Positions 25,219 through 34,273 are shown, counted from the first letter of the stretch. The stretch is 64,000 bases of DNA from Weissella viridescens (GCF_003862435.1 NZ_RHGY01000001.1:326757-390756), one strand, 5' to 3'. The notes: generated from the sequence alone by a model not told the origin. Numbers and translations: made by a program.

Positions 25219-26001
25219 ATGGAACTAATATTAGATGATGTGACATACAAGAATATCCTTCAGAATATATCACTTTCAATTAACGACGGAGATGTCATTG
25301 CCCTAATTGGTGCAAATGGAGCGGGAAAAACAACATTATTAAATATAATGATGGGATTACAACGACCTTCGAATGGGATCGTGAATTTAACAGAAGGTAA
25401 AATAGCAGCGGTTTTCCAAAATAATATTTTAGATGATGAACTCACTGTACAACAAAATCTTAAGTGTCGCATTGACGATAAAGTAGCCTGTGCAGATGCG
25501 CTAACAAGAACAAAAGATTATGAAATCAATCCGAAATACAGCTATGCACACATTTCTGGAGGACAAAAGAGAATCGTCAACTATCTTCGGGCAATGGCAG
25601 AGCGCCCAAGTTTATTGATTCTAGATGAACTAACCGCTGGCATTGATGCTGGCATGCGTAAAAAAATTTGGGATGAGCTTAATGAATATGTGAATCGTAC
25701 GAAATGTGGCATAATCTTCACAACACATTTACTTGATGAAGTGGAAAATGCAAATAAAGTATTGTTTTTAGAAAATGGCAGCATAAAGTACTTTGGTGAC
25801 ATTAATGTATTTCTGCAACGTATGCCCAAAGTAAAGCTGGTGTTAGCAGAGACAAAAGAAGTGAGATACTTTGATAGCCCAGGGCACGCAGTGCATTTTC
25901 TGGAAAACAATCATTTAGAAAATACGGATTTTGAAATTCTCAAGACATCCTACACTGATTTGTTCCAGACTATGGAGGAGGTGAACACCTATGTACGCTA
26001 A
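25219..26001 (+). CDS. ABC transporter ATP-binding protein
   Basis: 260 residues: Walker A LIGANGAGKTT (about 31-41), Q-loop VFQNN, signature ISGGQKR, Walker B SLLILDELTAGID, H-loop TTHLL. This is the single-domain ATPase of a DRA/ABC-2 type exporter. The last 60 residues are the variable C-terminal tail. It starts after GTGAGGCGA and overlaps the permease gene by 11 bases, a sign of coupled translation. Substrate could be a drug, bacteriocin or lipid. Confidence 0.85.
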   Translation: MELILDDVTYKNILQNISLSINDGDVIALIGANGAGKTTLLNIMMGLQRPSNGIVNLTEGKIAAVFQNNILDDELTVQQNLKCRIDDKVACADALTRTKDYEINPKYSYAHISGGQKRIVNYLRAMAERPSLLILDELTAGIDAGMRKKIWDELNEYVNRTKCGIIFTTHLLDEVENANKVLFLENGSIKYFGDINVFLQRMPKVKLVLAETKEVRYFDSPGHAVHFLENNHLENTDFEILKTSYTDLFQTMEEVNTYVR

Positions 26002-26806
26002 ATTAATTAAACGTAACCTCCTTATTTACACCCATGACAAAATGGGGATCTTTTTTTCATTTTTGGGAATGTTTATTAGTCTACTGATCTATATATTTTT
26101 CCTAAGAAATAATTTAATTGCATCGCTTTCACGCGTTGAACACGTCGGGAAGTTTGTTGACACATGGATGGTAGCAGGATTGATTAGTATTGTTGCATTA
26201 ACAACGACATTAAATGCATTTGGACAAGAAATGGAAGATCGTAGAAACAATAAATTAGATGATTTTAGTGTGAATAGTGGACTGCGACTAAGCGCCATTA
26301 AGTGGATATATACGTTAACGGCAATTATCGAAGGGTTGGTATCTACCATTATTTTTGCTGTGATTTGTTTTGGATATTTAAGTATTAGGTATAGTGAAAA
26401 TGCGTTTAATGGGCATTTCTGGATGAGCATTTTATTTAATAGTTTGTTGGTTGTTTTCTCGGCAAATTTTTTCACATTGATTTCAAGTTGCTTATCCACC
26501 ATGGCAAGTTTTTCTGCACTCTCCGCAATTGTTGGCACCCTAGCTGGTTTTCTATCAGGAACCTATATTGTTTATGACGCTCTACCAAAGTTTATGCAAA
26601 CAGTGCTAAATTATTGGCCCGGATACGAAATTGCTGCAATTACAAGAAATGAAATGATGCACGGAATTAGTTCTGGTGTACCAAATCGCGTATTAGATGC
26701 ATTAGGCGTTAGTTCAAATATTGGAAGGGCAATGGCTATCGTAACAATAGGAACAATCATATGTCTGGTTATTAATTATATTTTGAGCCGAACGGAGAAG
26801 AAATAA
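25991..26806 (+). CDS. ABC-2 type permease
   Basis: 271 residues with six membrane helices: a first helix at about 18-38, a loop, then helices from about 60 onward and a conserved AGFLSGTYIVYDALPKFMQT stretch before the last one, as in ABC-2 exporters. Its start codon lies inside the end of the ATPase gene with GGAGGAGG nearby. Together they form a two-subunit exporter, presumably dimeric. Confidence 0.8.
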   Translation: MYAKLIKRNLLIYTHDKMGIFFSFLGMFISLLIYIFFLRNNLIASLSRVEHVGKFVDTWMVAGLISIVALTTTLNAFGQEMEDRRNNKLDDFSVNSGLRLSAIKWIYTLTAIIEGLVSTIIFAVICFGYLSIRYSENAFNGHFWMSILFNSLLVVFSANFFTLISSCLSTMASFSALSAIVGTLAGFLSGTYIVYDALPKFMQTVLNYWPGYEIAAITRNEMMHGISSGVPNRVLDALGVSSNIGRAMAIVTIGTIICLVINYILSRTEKK

Positions 26807-27249
26807 ATTAAAAAAAGTAGCTGTACAATGACTAAATTTCAAGTCACTAAGCTGTTTGTAGATTATACCTTTATGAACTGTGAATGGAATTCATCTTACC
26901 CCCGTTTACAAAAAATTCGATGAAACCGTGGATTTAAGAAAGGGAAGGTTGCCAACGCGTTTTATAAGCTTCGCACATCTGGGGGATTGAGCCGGGAGTT
27001 TTTACTTATCAACAATCCAACGTTGCGTCCAGGACGAGCCAAGGTTTGGCAAAAATTTTATTTTTAATTGATTATATAGAGAGTGCCCTTAAAGCACTCT
27101 TTTTTAGTATGGATTGAAAAAACAGAGCAAGATGGTTTCTCTGAGACAGGTGAATTGTACATTTTAAATGTTTCGACAAAAATATTTAAATGTTCTATTA
27201 TTGATGGTAGTTGGTATGAAGTAGCTAGATACCGGTATGGGAGAACGGA
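26807..27249. other. Intergenic region without a supported gene
   Basis: 443 bases. The longest frame, from an ATG at 26828, stops after 31 codons and then continues open past the stop to about 27076, which may be decayed coding sequence, but I recognise no family. A good terminator lies at 27082-27107. The last 140 bases are the AT-rich upstream region of the methyltransferase gene. Confidence 0.45.
27082..27107 (+). terminator. Intrinsic terminator
   Basis: AGAGTGC and GCACTCT flank a 7-base loop, then T6. Probably ends the ABC exporter transcript. Confidence 0.85.
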
Positions 27250-27972
27250 ATGAAAAATAGACTAAAAAATGGTCTTGATGCGCCATACATGACGATTGGA
27301 TATTTGATAAGTGGCGTGATAGTGTTGACGTTTATTGCTTTTTTTCATAATTTCCGAGGAGTCGGATGGGCATTGCTATGGGGATTAATGTTAATCGCTG
27401 CAGGGTTAATTTCCTTACATACGTCATTGTATGGAAAAGCAGAGATATGGGATTGGATTATCGCAGATTTAAACATTAAGTCGGATAGTCAGGTCTTAGA
27501 TTTGGGAACTGGTCATGGACTAACATTAATCAAATTTGCAGATCAGTTAGGGAGTAACGGGGGTGCAACTGGAATTGATTTATGGAATAGTCACGATCAA
27601 CTAGATAACGGTAACAAACAGACTGAGGCCAATGTGAAAAATGCTAATTTAAAATGCTTTACTAATATTCTAACTGGAGATATTCGAAGTTTACCTTTTG
27701 AGGACAATTCGTTTGATTTTGTAACAAGTAGCTTTGTTATCCACAATATCAAATCAAAAGAAGAACGTTACAAAGCAATTTCAGAAGCATATCGTGTGTT
27801 AAAGCAAGGTGGTACGTTGGTAATTGTCGATACTGAAAATAAGCAAACGGAATATGCAGAAGTGCTCAATGATTTAGGTGCACAAGTAGTAGTAAAAAAA
27901 TTGGGATTTAATGGTTGGTGGTCTGGTCCGTGGATGCCGTCGTATGAAATCAGGGTGAAAAAGAGTGCATGA
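27250..27972 (+). CDS. Membrane-anchored class I SAM methyltransferase
   Basis: 240 residues. Two hydrophobic helices (about 16-34 and 38-58) precede a methyltransferase domain: motif I VLDLGTGHGLTLIKFA near residue 83, the GIDLW acid loop, DIRSLPFEDNSFDFV and the late YRVLKQGGTLVIV strand. It resembles the methyltransferase-11/25 group found with N-terminal membrane helices in Gram-positive bacteria; substrate unknown. GGAGAACGG precedes the ATG. Confidence 0.8.
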   Translation: MKNRLKNGLDAPYMTIGYLISGVIVLTFIAFFHNFRGVGWALLWGLMLIAAGLISLHTSLYGKAEIWDWIIADLNIKSDSQVLDLGTGHGLTLIKFADQLGSNGGATGIDLWNSHDQLDNGNKQTEANVKNANLKCFTNILTGDIRSLPFEDNSFDFVTSSFVIHNIKSKEERYKAISEAYRVLKQGGTLVIVDTENKQTEYAEVLNDLGAQVVVKKLGFNGWWSGPWMPSYEIRVKKSA

Positions 27973-27985
27973 TGGCACTCGTTTT
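27963..27985 (+). terminator. Short terminator overlapping the methyltransferase stop
   Basis: GAGTGC and GCACTC enclose 6 bases with T4 after them; the stop codon lies in the loop region. Confidence 0.6.
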
Positions 27986-28285
27986 ATTCTGATTGAACGG
28001 GGAAAGGGCTAACAGGGCAAAGAGGGCATGTAATTTTATTTGGACCAGAAACAGTGTAAATGTCACAAAAGTATTATTGAGCCCATCAGTCAGGCTTCAC
28101 ACAGAGATTGATTATGTATCGTTGTGTTTTACTTAATGCTTCAATTTGATGATCTTATATATGTATAAAATTGTCCAAATCTGACTTCAAAACGGGCGCT
28201 CGGTGGCACCTTAAAATGGTCACTTGTCGCTCGAATATCGCGTGTACCTGGCTCTCTCATTGATCTATAAAGGAGTTCGGAGACA

Positions 28286-28378
28286 CTCGTGAAGAATACA
28301 ACGAAATCATCGCTAAGTAATTAAACTTAAAAAGAGACTTACCAATTCATGTTGGTAAGTCTCTTTTTTTTGTTGGTC
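28286..28378 (+). repeat. rpmA 3' end plus terminator, repeat copy 3
   Basis: A 46-base exact match (28286-28331) to the end of rpmA (12500-12545), including its stop codon and spacer, followed by a variant of the same hairpin (ACTTACCAA/TTGGTAAGT, T8) and the shared TGTTGGTC. There is no upstream part of rpmA, so it is a scar, not a gene. Confidence 0.9.
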
Positions 28379-28557
28379 AAAACCATCGCAGAAATAATTG
28401 AATTTCTATTAACTAATTTGCTATTTTATGTTCAATTACAGTCAGTGCGAATAACTAAATGAAAAAAATTATGCCGATTTAACACTGATAAAAAAATAAA
28501 TTTGATAAATTTTTGTCGATGAATTATGTATATCAAACTAATATGATGACTTGGGTG

Positions 28558-28591
28558 AATGATGAACAAAAAGCCTAAAGTGTTCATTATT
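28558..28591. promoter_or_regulatory. Inverted repeat upstream of NADH peroxidase
   Basis: AATGATGAACA and TGTTCATTATT pair in ten of eleven positions around 12 bases, next to a TATATA-rich -10-like tract. Candidate operator for an oxidative-stress regulator; it does not fit a PerR box. Confidence 0.4.
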
Positions 28592-28746
28592 GTATATATA
28601 TGCTTTTAAATATTTAAAATAATCACCTGAAACGAAATTTGTTTTTAATGTTTTTTAAACATTCAGCAATCATACTACTGGAAAGTAAAGAGCAACGGCT
28701 TAACAGAAAATATGTAGGCCAAGGCATTATAGCATGGAGGCGAATC

Positions 28747-30123
28747 ATGAAATATCTTATTGTTGGTGCATCGCATGGTGGACACGAGGCTGCATTAGAA
28801 CTATTACACAAAGAACCAGAAGCCGAGGTGACTATCTTGGAGCAGGGTGACTTCATTTCGTTTATGTCTTGCGGAATGGAATTATACTTGACGAATAAGG
28901 TCATTGACGATACATCTGTGCGTAATTTTAAGCCAAGTGATTTAGAAGATTTAGGCGGAGTTGTCAAGAATAATAGTCAAGTGGTCGCAATTAATGCGGA
29001 CGATAAAACTGTGCACGTTAAAAATACGGTTACAGGAATTGAAACTGATGAAACCTATGACAAATTAATTTTGAGTACTGGGGTCAATCCTGTTCAATTA
29101 CCGGTTCCAGGAAATGACTTGAAGAATATTTTCTTAATGCGTGGTCATGACTGGGCGTTGAAAATTAAAGCCAAGTTAGCGGATCCCGCAGTACAAAATG
29201 TTGTGATTGTTGGGGCTGGATATATTGGGATTGAAGCCACGGAAGCTTTTGTTGGTGCGGGAAAGCACGTTACGTTGATTGATACACTTCCGAATGTATT
29301 GGGTGCATACCTTAATGAAGAAATGTCGGATAAGATTAAGCAACGACTTCAAACAAATGGCGTGGATGTGCGGATGCATGAATTTGTTCAAGCCTACATT
29401 GGTGATGCGGGCGTTCTTAGTGAAGTGGAAACTGACTCAGGAAGTTATCCAGCAGACCTTGTAATTGAAGCAGTTGGGGTTCAACCAAATACAGATTGGC
29501 TTCAGGGAACAGTTCTACTTGATCAAAAGGGTTGGATTAAAACAGATTCATTCCTCCAAACGAACCTACCAGATGTTTATGCAATTGGGGATGCGATTGT
29601 ACCATTCTCAATTCCAGCAAATAAACCAATGCCAATTGCTTTGGCAACGACTGCGCGCCGTGAAGCGCAATATGTCGTCCAAAACATTACATCTGATAAC
29701 GTAAATGCGAAACCATTCAAGGGTGTGGTTGGGACGTCAGCCCTTGATGTCCTTGGGTATTCATTTGCAACAGCTGGATTAAATCGGACGACAGCTGATC
29801 GTGCGAGCGTCGCGATGGAAACAGTTCATTACGAAGACAAGCGTTTGCCTTACTTCGTATCATCGCAATCGGGTAATGGGGATATTGCAGTTGACCTTAG
29901 CTATAACCCAGATACCCACCAAATCTTAGGAGGGGCAGTGTTAGCTGACGGGTATGATGTCACGGCACATGGTAATACATTAGCTCTAGCCATTTCACAA
30001 AAGCTGACGCTAGAAGATATTGCAGAAGCTGATTTCTTCTTTCAACCAGGCTTTGACCGCCAGTGGAGTGTGTTAAACCTAGCAGCACAACATGCACTAG
30101 GTTATGGAGAATTTACACGATAA
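28747..30123 (+). CDS. npr: FAD-dependent NADH peroxidase
   Basis: 458 residues. FAD site MKYLIVGASHGGHEAALEL; redox-active Cys in ISFMSCGMELYL at about residue 42; NAD site VVIVGAGYIGIEATEAF; second FAD motif VYAIGDA; C-terminal dimer domain ending ADFFFQPGFDRQW. The block IFLMRGHDWALKIK and LGAYLNEEM match the enterococcal NADH peroxidase more closely than NADH oxidase. It reduces H2O2 to water using a Cys-sulfenic acid. The ATG at 28747 follows GGAGG. An NADH oxidase paralogue lies at 37.8 kb. Confidence 0.85.
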   Translation: MKYLIVGASHGGHEAALELLHKEPEAEVTILEQGDFISFMSCGMELYLTNKVIDDTSVRNFKPSDLEDLGGVVKNNSQVVAINADDKTVHVKNTVTGIETDETYDKLILSTGVNPVQLPVPGNDLKNIFLMRGHDWALKIKAKLADPAVQNVVIVGAGYIGIEATEAFVGAGKHVTLIDTLPNVLGAYLNEEMSDKIKQRLQTNGVDVRMHEFVQAYIGDAGVLSEVETDSGSYPADLVIEAVGVQPNTDWLQGTVLLDQKGWIKTDSFLQTNLPDVYAIGDAIVPFSIPANKPMPIALATTARREAQYVVQNITSDNVNAKPFKGVVGTSALDVLGYSFATAGLNRTTADRASVAMETVHYEDKRLPYFVSSQSGNGDIAVDLSYNPDTHQILGGAVLADGYDVTAHGNTLALAISQKLTLEDIAEADFFFQPGFDRQWSVLNLAAQHALGYGEFTR

Positions 30124-30172
30124 TTGATTATGGAAACCATTTTATTTTAAAAATGCAAATTAACCAACAAAA

Positions 30173-30206
30173 AAGAACCATTACCAGTTTTGGAATGGTT
30201 CTTTTT
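30173..30206 (+). terminator. Terminator of the NADH peroxidase gene
   Basis: AGAACCATT pairs with AATGGTTCT; T5 follows. It is directly joined to the GT8 leader. Confidence 0.85.
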
Positions 30207-30216
30207 ATGTGTATTC

Positions 30217-30362
30217 GGTTAGTTTTTTATGAAAGTGTTATAATGTACTTGTAGGGTAACCAAACGAACTGGAGTGACCCGAATTCTGTCTGAGTTAAAT
30301 ATGAGTAATATGCTTGTCAGTTCCATATGGTTATCTGTTTAAAAACCTGAGGAGGCTTAGTC
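30217..30362 (+). promoter_or_regulatory. Structured leader of GT8 gene 2
   Basis: A TATAAT -10 box at 30239-30244 begins the unit. Arms GGTAACCA + GAACTG (about 30255-30272) and CAGTTC + TGGTTATC (about 30318-30335) can form the same interrupted helix as in the leader of GT8 gene 1; the intervening loop has diverged but the arms have not. It ends close to the GAGGAGG site. Confidence 0.5.
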
Positions 30363-31220
30363 ATGTTAATGAGTATTGCGTCAACGACCGATGATAATAA
30401 TGCAATTCCGCTTGCGGTATTGTATACATCGATTTTAGAGAATAATGCTACAGTGGATTTTGATTTTTATATCGTCAATGATCATTTGTCGACAGAAAGT
30501 CAAAATCTATTGCATGCAATTCCAACCGTTTTTAAGAATTGTCAGTCTGTCACATTTTTGGATGAGACTTCAGATAAATATGCACAAGCGAATGCCTCAT
30601 CCCCAGACAGCGCCATCAAGAAAAACACCTACTATCGGATTGAAATTCCGGAACAAGTCGATGTGCCTAGGTTACTATACCTTGACTGCGACATGGTGTG
30701 CCTCGGTGATTTAACGCCATTATGGGAAACCGATCTGCACGGAAAAGTCGTTGGAGCTGTTGAAGATCAAGGTTACGTAAAGCGACTTCACGAAATGGGT
30801 GTTGATGACCGACCAGGACAATATTTTAATGCAGGATTGTTATTAATTGATGTTGAGCGTTGGCGTACTGAGCACATTACCGAAAAGACACGTAAGTTAT
30901 GCAATGAGCATCCGGAAAGTTTGCGTTATCAAGATCAGGATGCCCTAAATGCCATTTTCGATGGAGATTGGGTTTATATTGATCCAAAGTATAACCTACA
31001 AAGCCACTTAGCTAAGGGTGAAGATGGAGAGAATCCAATAGTTGAGCGACAAGCCATTGAACAGGCAGCGCTTGAGGCACCAGTGATTGTCCACTATACG
31101 AATTTTGACAAGCCTTGGCTAATCAAAGAAAATCACCTGCATCCACTCCGCCAATATTATTATGATTACCTAGATCGTTTAATTCATGAACTGGGTAATT
31201 ACATTACACTAAATCATTAA
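30363..31220 (+). CDS. GT8 family glycosyltransferase, copy 2
   Basis: 285 residues, nearly collinear with the copy at 20.6 kb and identical at most positions: SIASTTDDNN, LYLDCDMVCLGDL with the DxD metal site, NAGLLLIDVERW, IVHYTNFDKPW. Differences are spread along the chain and the C-terminus diverges. It keeps all catalytic features, so both genes are probably active. Shared leader, promoter position and flanking terminators show that the entire transcription unit was duplicated. Confidence 0.85.
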   Translation: MLMSIASTTDDNNAIPLAVLYTSILENNATVDFDFYIVNDHLSTESQNLLHAIPTVFKNCQSVTFLDETSDKYAQANASSPDSAIKKNTYYRIEIPEQVDVPRLLYLDCDMVCLGDLTPLWETDLHGKVVGAVEDQGYVKRLHEMGVDDRPGQYFNAGLLLIDVERWRTEHITEKTRKLCNEHPESLRYQDQDALNAIFDGDWVYIDPKYNLQSHLAKGEDGENPIVERQAIEQAALEAPVIVHYTNFDKPWLIKENHLHPLRQYYYDYLDRLIHELGNYITLNH

Positions 31221-31227
31221 ATTAACT

Positions 31228-31262
31228 AAAGACTTATCAATTTAATTTGGTAAGTCTTTTTT
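31228..31262 (+). terminator. Terminator of GT8 gene 2
   Basis: AAAGACTTATCAA pairs with TTGGTAAGTCTTT, then T-rich. It is again a relative of the rpmA-type hairpin. Confidence 0.85.
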
Positions 31263-31276
31263 ATATCTAAACTAAA

Positions 31277-31291
31277 TTAGATTCAATCTAA
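31277..31291. promoter_or_regulatory. Palindromic operator before the DHA2 transporter
   Basis: TTAGATT-C-AATCTAA is a perfect inverted repeat just ahead of a TAAAAT -10-like box (31301-31306). Likely bound by a TetR or MarR-type repressor; no regulator gene is adjacent. Confidence 0.6.
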
Positions 31292-31339
31292 ATTGAGTGG
31301 TAAAATAGACATGTAGCAAAAAGGAGTCGGAGGCCTATT

Positions 31340-32716
31340 ATGGAACAATCAATGACTAAACTCGAGCGACGCATGTTTATTGCAACGCTCTTGACTGGAA
31401 CCTTTTCGATGTCGATTTCACAATCGGCATTGAGCACGGCATATCCAGCCTTTATGAATACATTTGGAATTAATTCAGCCACAGTATCATGGCTCACGAC
31501 CGGCTTTATGCTCGTCATGACGCTAATGATACCAGTCAGCCCATGGCTATTGCATAACGTCCCATTCAAACGGTTGTTTCAAATCATTGAAGCCACTTTC
31601 GCAATCGGTACGTTAATCTGTGTGTGGGCGCCATCATTTAGTATGTTAATGATTGGACGGTTAATGGAAGCAATGGCGGTCGGTATTATCTTTCCCAGTT
31701 ATCAGGCCGTGATGTTATCTATTACGCCTAAAGATGACCGTGGTTCGGCAATGGGAATTGCGGGATTAGTGATGGATTCGGCATTAGCCGTCGGACCGAT
31801 CATTTCAGGAATCATTTTAACGTGGTCTTCATGGCAAAGTTTATTTATCTTTTTCTTCATTGTTTCAGTTTTAGTCTTACTTGTCTCAATTCGCACGATT
31901 AAGTCAGTCATGCCGATTGAACCCACACGTCTTGATTGGCAGTCAGTTATGCTTTCAGCTAGTTTTCCAATCATGTTGTATGCATTGACACTATTCACAA
32001 AGACAGATGTGACGCACGTTGTTGCCTGGGGGATGTTGTTCCTTGGCATGCTAATGGCAGCGTTTTTTGTTAAGCGAGAATTGCGCTTACCAAAGCCTAT
32101 GTTGCAACTTCGGGTTTTCAAATATAAAAATTTCACCAAGTCAGTATTTATGACGGGGTTCTCGTATGTTGGATTAATTGTTACTACAATTTTAATGCCG
32201 TTATATTTCCAAGAATATTTACATGTATCACCATTGATTTCAGGGCTAGCATTAGTTCCAGCGGCGGTATTGCTCAGTTTTTTAAATCCATTGAGTGGTA
32301 AGATGCTTGATCGTTATGGTGCACGTGTTGTGTCATCGATCGGGATGAGCCTGATTGCAGTTGGATTTACTTGTATGGCAATTTTCGCGGGACATATGCA
32401 ATTAATCATCGCGATGTTACTAGCGATGATGACCGAAGCGGGGAATGCTTTCGTGATGATGCCTTCAGTCACCGCTGGTGCAAATGCGATTCCGGAGGAT
32501 TGGGTGTCAGATGGTACGGCTGTCACAACAACTGCTCGACAACTCTTTGGATCTGCCGGCGTCATGCTAGCGACAACTGTTTTGGCACAAAGCCAAAATG
32601 TAACGCATAGTCTGGGGTCTAGTTTTCAAGTGACCTATGGACTATTTGCACTTATCGGGATAATCGGATTGGGATTAGCGTTAACCTTACCAAATATCAA
32701 AAGAAAGCAAGCCTAA
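31340..32716 (+). CDS. DHA2-family MFS multidrug efflux pump
   Basis: 458 residues, about 12-14 helices. LTGTFSMSISQSALSTAYPA, the WLTTGFMLVMTLMIPVSPWL segment and GRLMEAMAVGIIFPSYQAV follow the EmrB/QacA (DHA2) pattern, which exports lipophilic cations by proton exchange. The ATG follows GGAGTCGGAGG. The palindromic operator upstream suggests inducible control. Confidence 0.8.
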   Translation: MEQSMTKLERRMFIATLLTGTFSMSISQSALSTAYPAFMNTFGINSATVSWLTTGFMLVMTLMIPVSPWLLHNVPFKRLFQIIEATFAIGTLICVWAPSFSMLMIGRLMEAMAVGIIFPSYQAVMLSITPKDDRGSAMGIAGLVMDSALAVGPIISGIILTWSSWQSLFIFFFIVSVLVLLVSIRTIKSVMPIEPTRLDWQSVMLSASFPIMLYALTLFTKTDVTHVVAWGMLFLGMLMAAFFVKRELRLPKPMLQLRVFKYKNFTKSVFMTGFSYVGLIVTTILMPLYFQEYLHVSPLISGLALVPAAVLLSFLNPLSGKMLDRYGARVVSSIGMSLIAVGFTCMAIFAGHMQLIIAMLLAMMTEAGNAFVMMPSVTAGANAIPEDWVSDGTAVTTTARQLFGSAGVMLATTVLAQSQNVTHSLGSSFQVTYGLFALIGIIGLGLALTLPNIKRKQA

Positions 32717-32717
32717 A

Positions 32718-32754
32718 AAATGACGTTTAAATCATTGATTTGAACGTCATTTTC
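32718..32754 (+). terminator. Terminator of the DHA2 gene
   Basis: AAAATGACGTT and AACGTCATTTT form the stem; the stop codon lies at its foot. Confidence 0.85.
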
Positions 32755-33000
32755 CGTATTTTTTTTGAAGTAATTTCATCGAATTTCAAAAATATTTAAA
32801 TTTGTATATTGCATATCAAATCAATCTATCAATATGGTTAATTTCACTGTTTCATCTATCAATAACGTGTCTAACAGTAAAATAAAACGATTATTTTAAT
32901 GGTGCTCAGGCGCGTTTTACTATGATGTTTTTACTAGAGAAATGATTTTTTTCGATGATATGATATGTATGAAAAGTTATTTGTAAAAGACATGAGGTAA

Positions 33001-33603
33001 ATGAAAATGAAAACAGTAGTTGTATATAACCATCCATATAAGAAAAGTTTCAATCACGCAATTCTAGAAAGAATTGTTTCAACAGTAAAGTCGACTGGTA
33101 ACGAAGTTGATGTCATCGACTTGGATGAAGATAAATTTAACCCAGTGATGTCGACTGAAGATTTAGCAGCATTTGTGAACCAAAAACCAGTTGATGAAGT
33201 ATCGATTGGATATATTAAACGCTTAAAAGAGGCGGATCATTTGGTGTTTGTTTTCCCAATTTGGTGGGAACTGATGCCGGCCATGATGAAGGGGTTTATT
33301 GATAAGGTGATATTCCCAGGTGGAACATATGAATATGCTAAGAATGGTATAACGATGCATAGTAAGCTCTCTAATCTACAATCAGCGACTATTGTGACGA
33401 CGATGAATACACCGAAGCCGTTTTACAAGTTGATGTATAGTAATGCGATTCAGCGGGCAATGGTGCGAGGAACACTCAAATTATCAGGTATGAAAAATGT
33501 AAAATGGATTAGTATGAATATGGTGAAGATGTCATCTGACAAGAAGCGGAGTAAATGGTTGGATAAACTATCAACATTTTTTTTGAAAAAAATGGAGAAT
33601 TAA
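33001..33603 (+). CDS. Flavodoxin-fold NAD(P)H quinone oxidoreductase
   Basis: 200 residues. VVYNHPYKKSFNHAIL binds FMN phosphate, and VFVFPIWWELMPAMMKGFID with FPGGTYEY is the signature of the Flavodoxin_2 family (MdaB, KefF, NQO1-like). These enzymes reduce quinones or other electrophiles by two electrons. The first ATG follows GAGG directly. It is a single-gene transcript. Confidence 0.85.
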   Translation: MKMKTVVVYNHPYKKSFNHAILERIVSTVKSTGNEVDVIDLDEDKFNPVMSTEDLAAFVNQKPVDEVSIGYIKRLKEADHLVFVFPIWWELMPAMMKGFIDKVIFPGGTYEYAKNGITMHSKLSNLQSATIVTTMNTPKPFYKLMYSNAIQRAMVRGTLKLSGMKNVKWISMNMVKMSSDKKRSKWLDKLSTFFLKKMEN

Positions 33604-33610
33604 TAGCGCA

Positions 33611-33650
33611 ATAAAAGAAGTCAGTTAGCATGCTAACTGACTTCTTTTAT
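33611..33650. terminator. Bidirectional terminator
   Basis: A long perfect palindrome, AAAAGAAGTCAGTTAGCA with its complement, between convergent genes. Confidence 0.9.
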
Positions 33651-34090
33651 TAAATCGCTTTTACTTTTTCATTCGTCAAAACACGTGACAAGATAAATGC
33701 CAAACCCAAACCAGTCAAAATGACAATGACTAGGATAAATACCCTAGTATTTACGTGATGACTGAAGTGTTCCATGACTTCATACGTTGAGCTACAAGCT
33801 TTGATGTATCCAGCTAACGCGACGAAGAACCAGGCAACAGCTTTATTACGAAGCGAGTTAAAAGCTTTCAGCGCCGCTTTTTGTTCATCGGTTAGGAGGG
33901 TTTTAAGTTGATTTAGATCTCGTAAATGAATCTTTCGATTATCGAAATCGTGGTTACGGATTTCATTAAAATCAATACTTGATAATAAGAGATCCCGTTG
34001 TTCATCAAGTTCTAGATATGCTTGATAGAGTGGGAAGACGAATAGCAACCATTCAGCGATGCAGACCATCGTGGTACCAAAAACACCCAT
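33650..34090 (-). CDS. Membrane protein of unknown family
   Basis: 146 residues: a first hydrophobic helix (about 5-24), a charged 45-residue cytoplasmic stretch (FDNRKIHLRDLNQLKTLLTDE), a helix around 87-100 and a last one at 117-136. I recognise no motif. The stop lies at the edge of the bidirectional terminator. It diverges from a MarR gene 180 bases away. No strong Shine-Dalgarno is visible before the ATG (GGGGTAATTACAA). Confidence 0.5.
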   Translation of the reverse strand: MGVFGTTMVCIAEWLLFVFPLYQAYLELDEQRDLLLSSIDFNEIRNHDFDNRKIHLRDLNQLKTLLTDEQKAALKAFNSLRNKAVAWFFVALAGYIKACSSTYEVMEHFSHHVNTRVFILVIVILTGLGLAFILSRVLTNEKVKAI

Positions 34091-34220
34091 TTGTAATTAC
34101 CCCTAGTTTACTAAGATTAGATGTAAATCTTATTCCTTTTAAATATTATTGTCAATTTAAGGCTTTTTTTTATTTTAAATAAGAGAGGTGGTTTTAAGTG
34201 TGATGCATGGGTTTGTTGAT

Positions 34221-34250
34221 ACCAATTGTTTGCAAAACGAATGATTGGTA
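34221..34250. promoter_or_regulatory. Imperfect inverted repeat in the MarR promoter
   Basis: ACCAAT at 34221 and ATTGGT ending at 34249 bracket TTTGC and CGAAT half-sites, overlapping a TAAAAT -10-like box. Fits an autoregulatory MarR operator. Confidence 0.5.
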
Positions 34251-34273
34251 AAATGAATCCAGAGGAATAAGCA

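Larger units (their letters stand above)
27986..28746. other. Long non-coding stretch with an rpmA repeat and promoter elements
   Basis: About 760 bases without a convincing gene. The first 300 contain mixed-composition sequence of unknown origin and end abruptly at rpmA repeat copy 3 (28286-28378). The rest is AT-rich upstream DNA of the NADH peroxidase gene with an inverted repeat at 28558-28591. Confidence 0.5.

Noticed and set aside
26828..27076. Open stretch after the ABC exporter, interrupted by one TGA
   Set aside because: Reading through the stop gives no recognisable protein and there is no ribosome site; chance or old decay.
28190..28260. T-box-like string CGGTGGCACC
   Set aside because: It departs from the T-box consensus at several positions, no Stem I specifier loop or terminator/antiterminator pair can be drawn, and no amino-acid gene follows.
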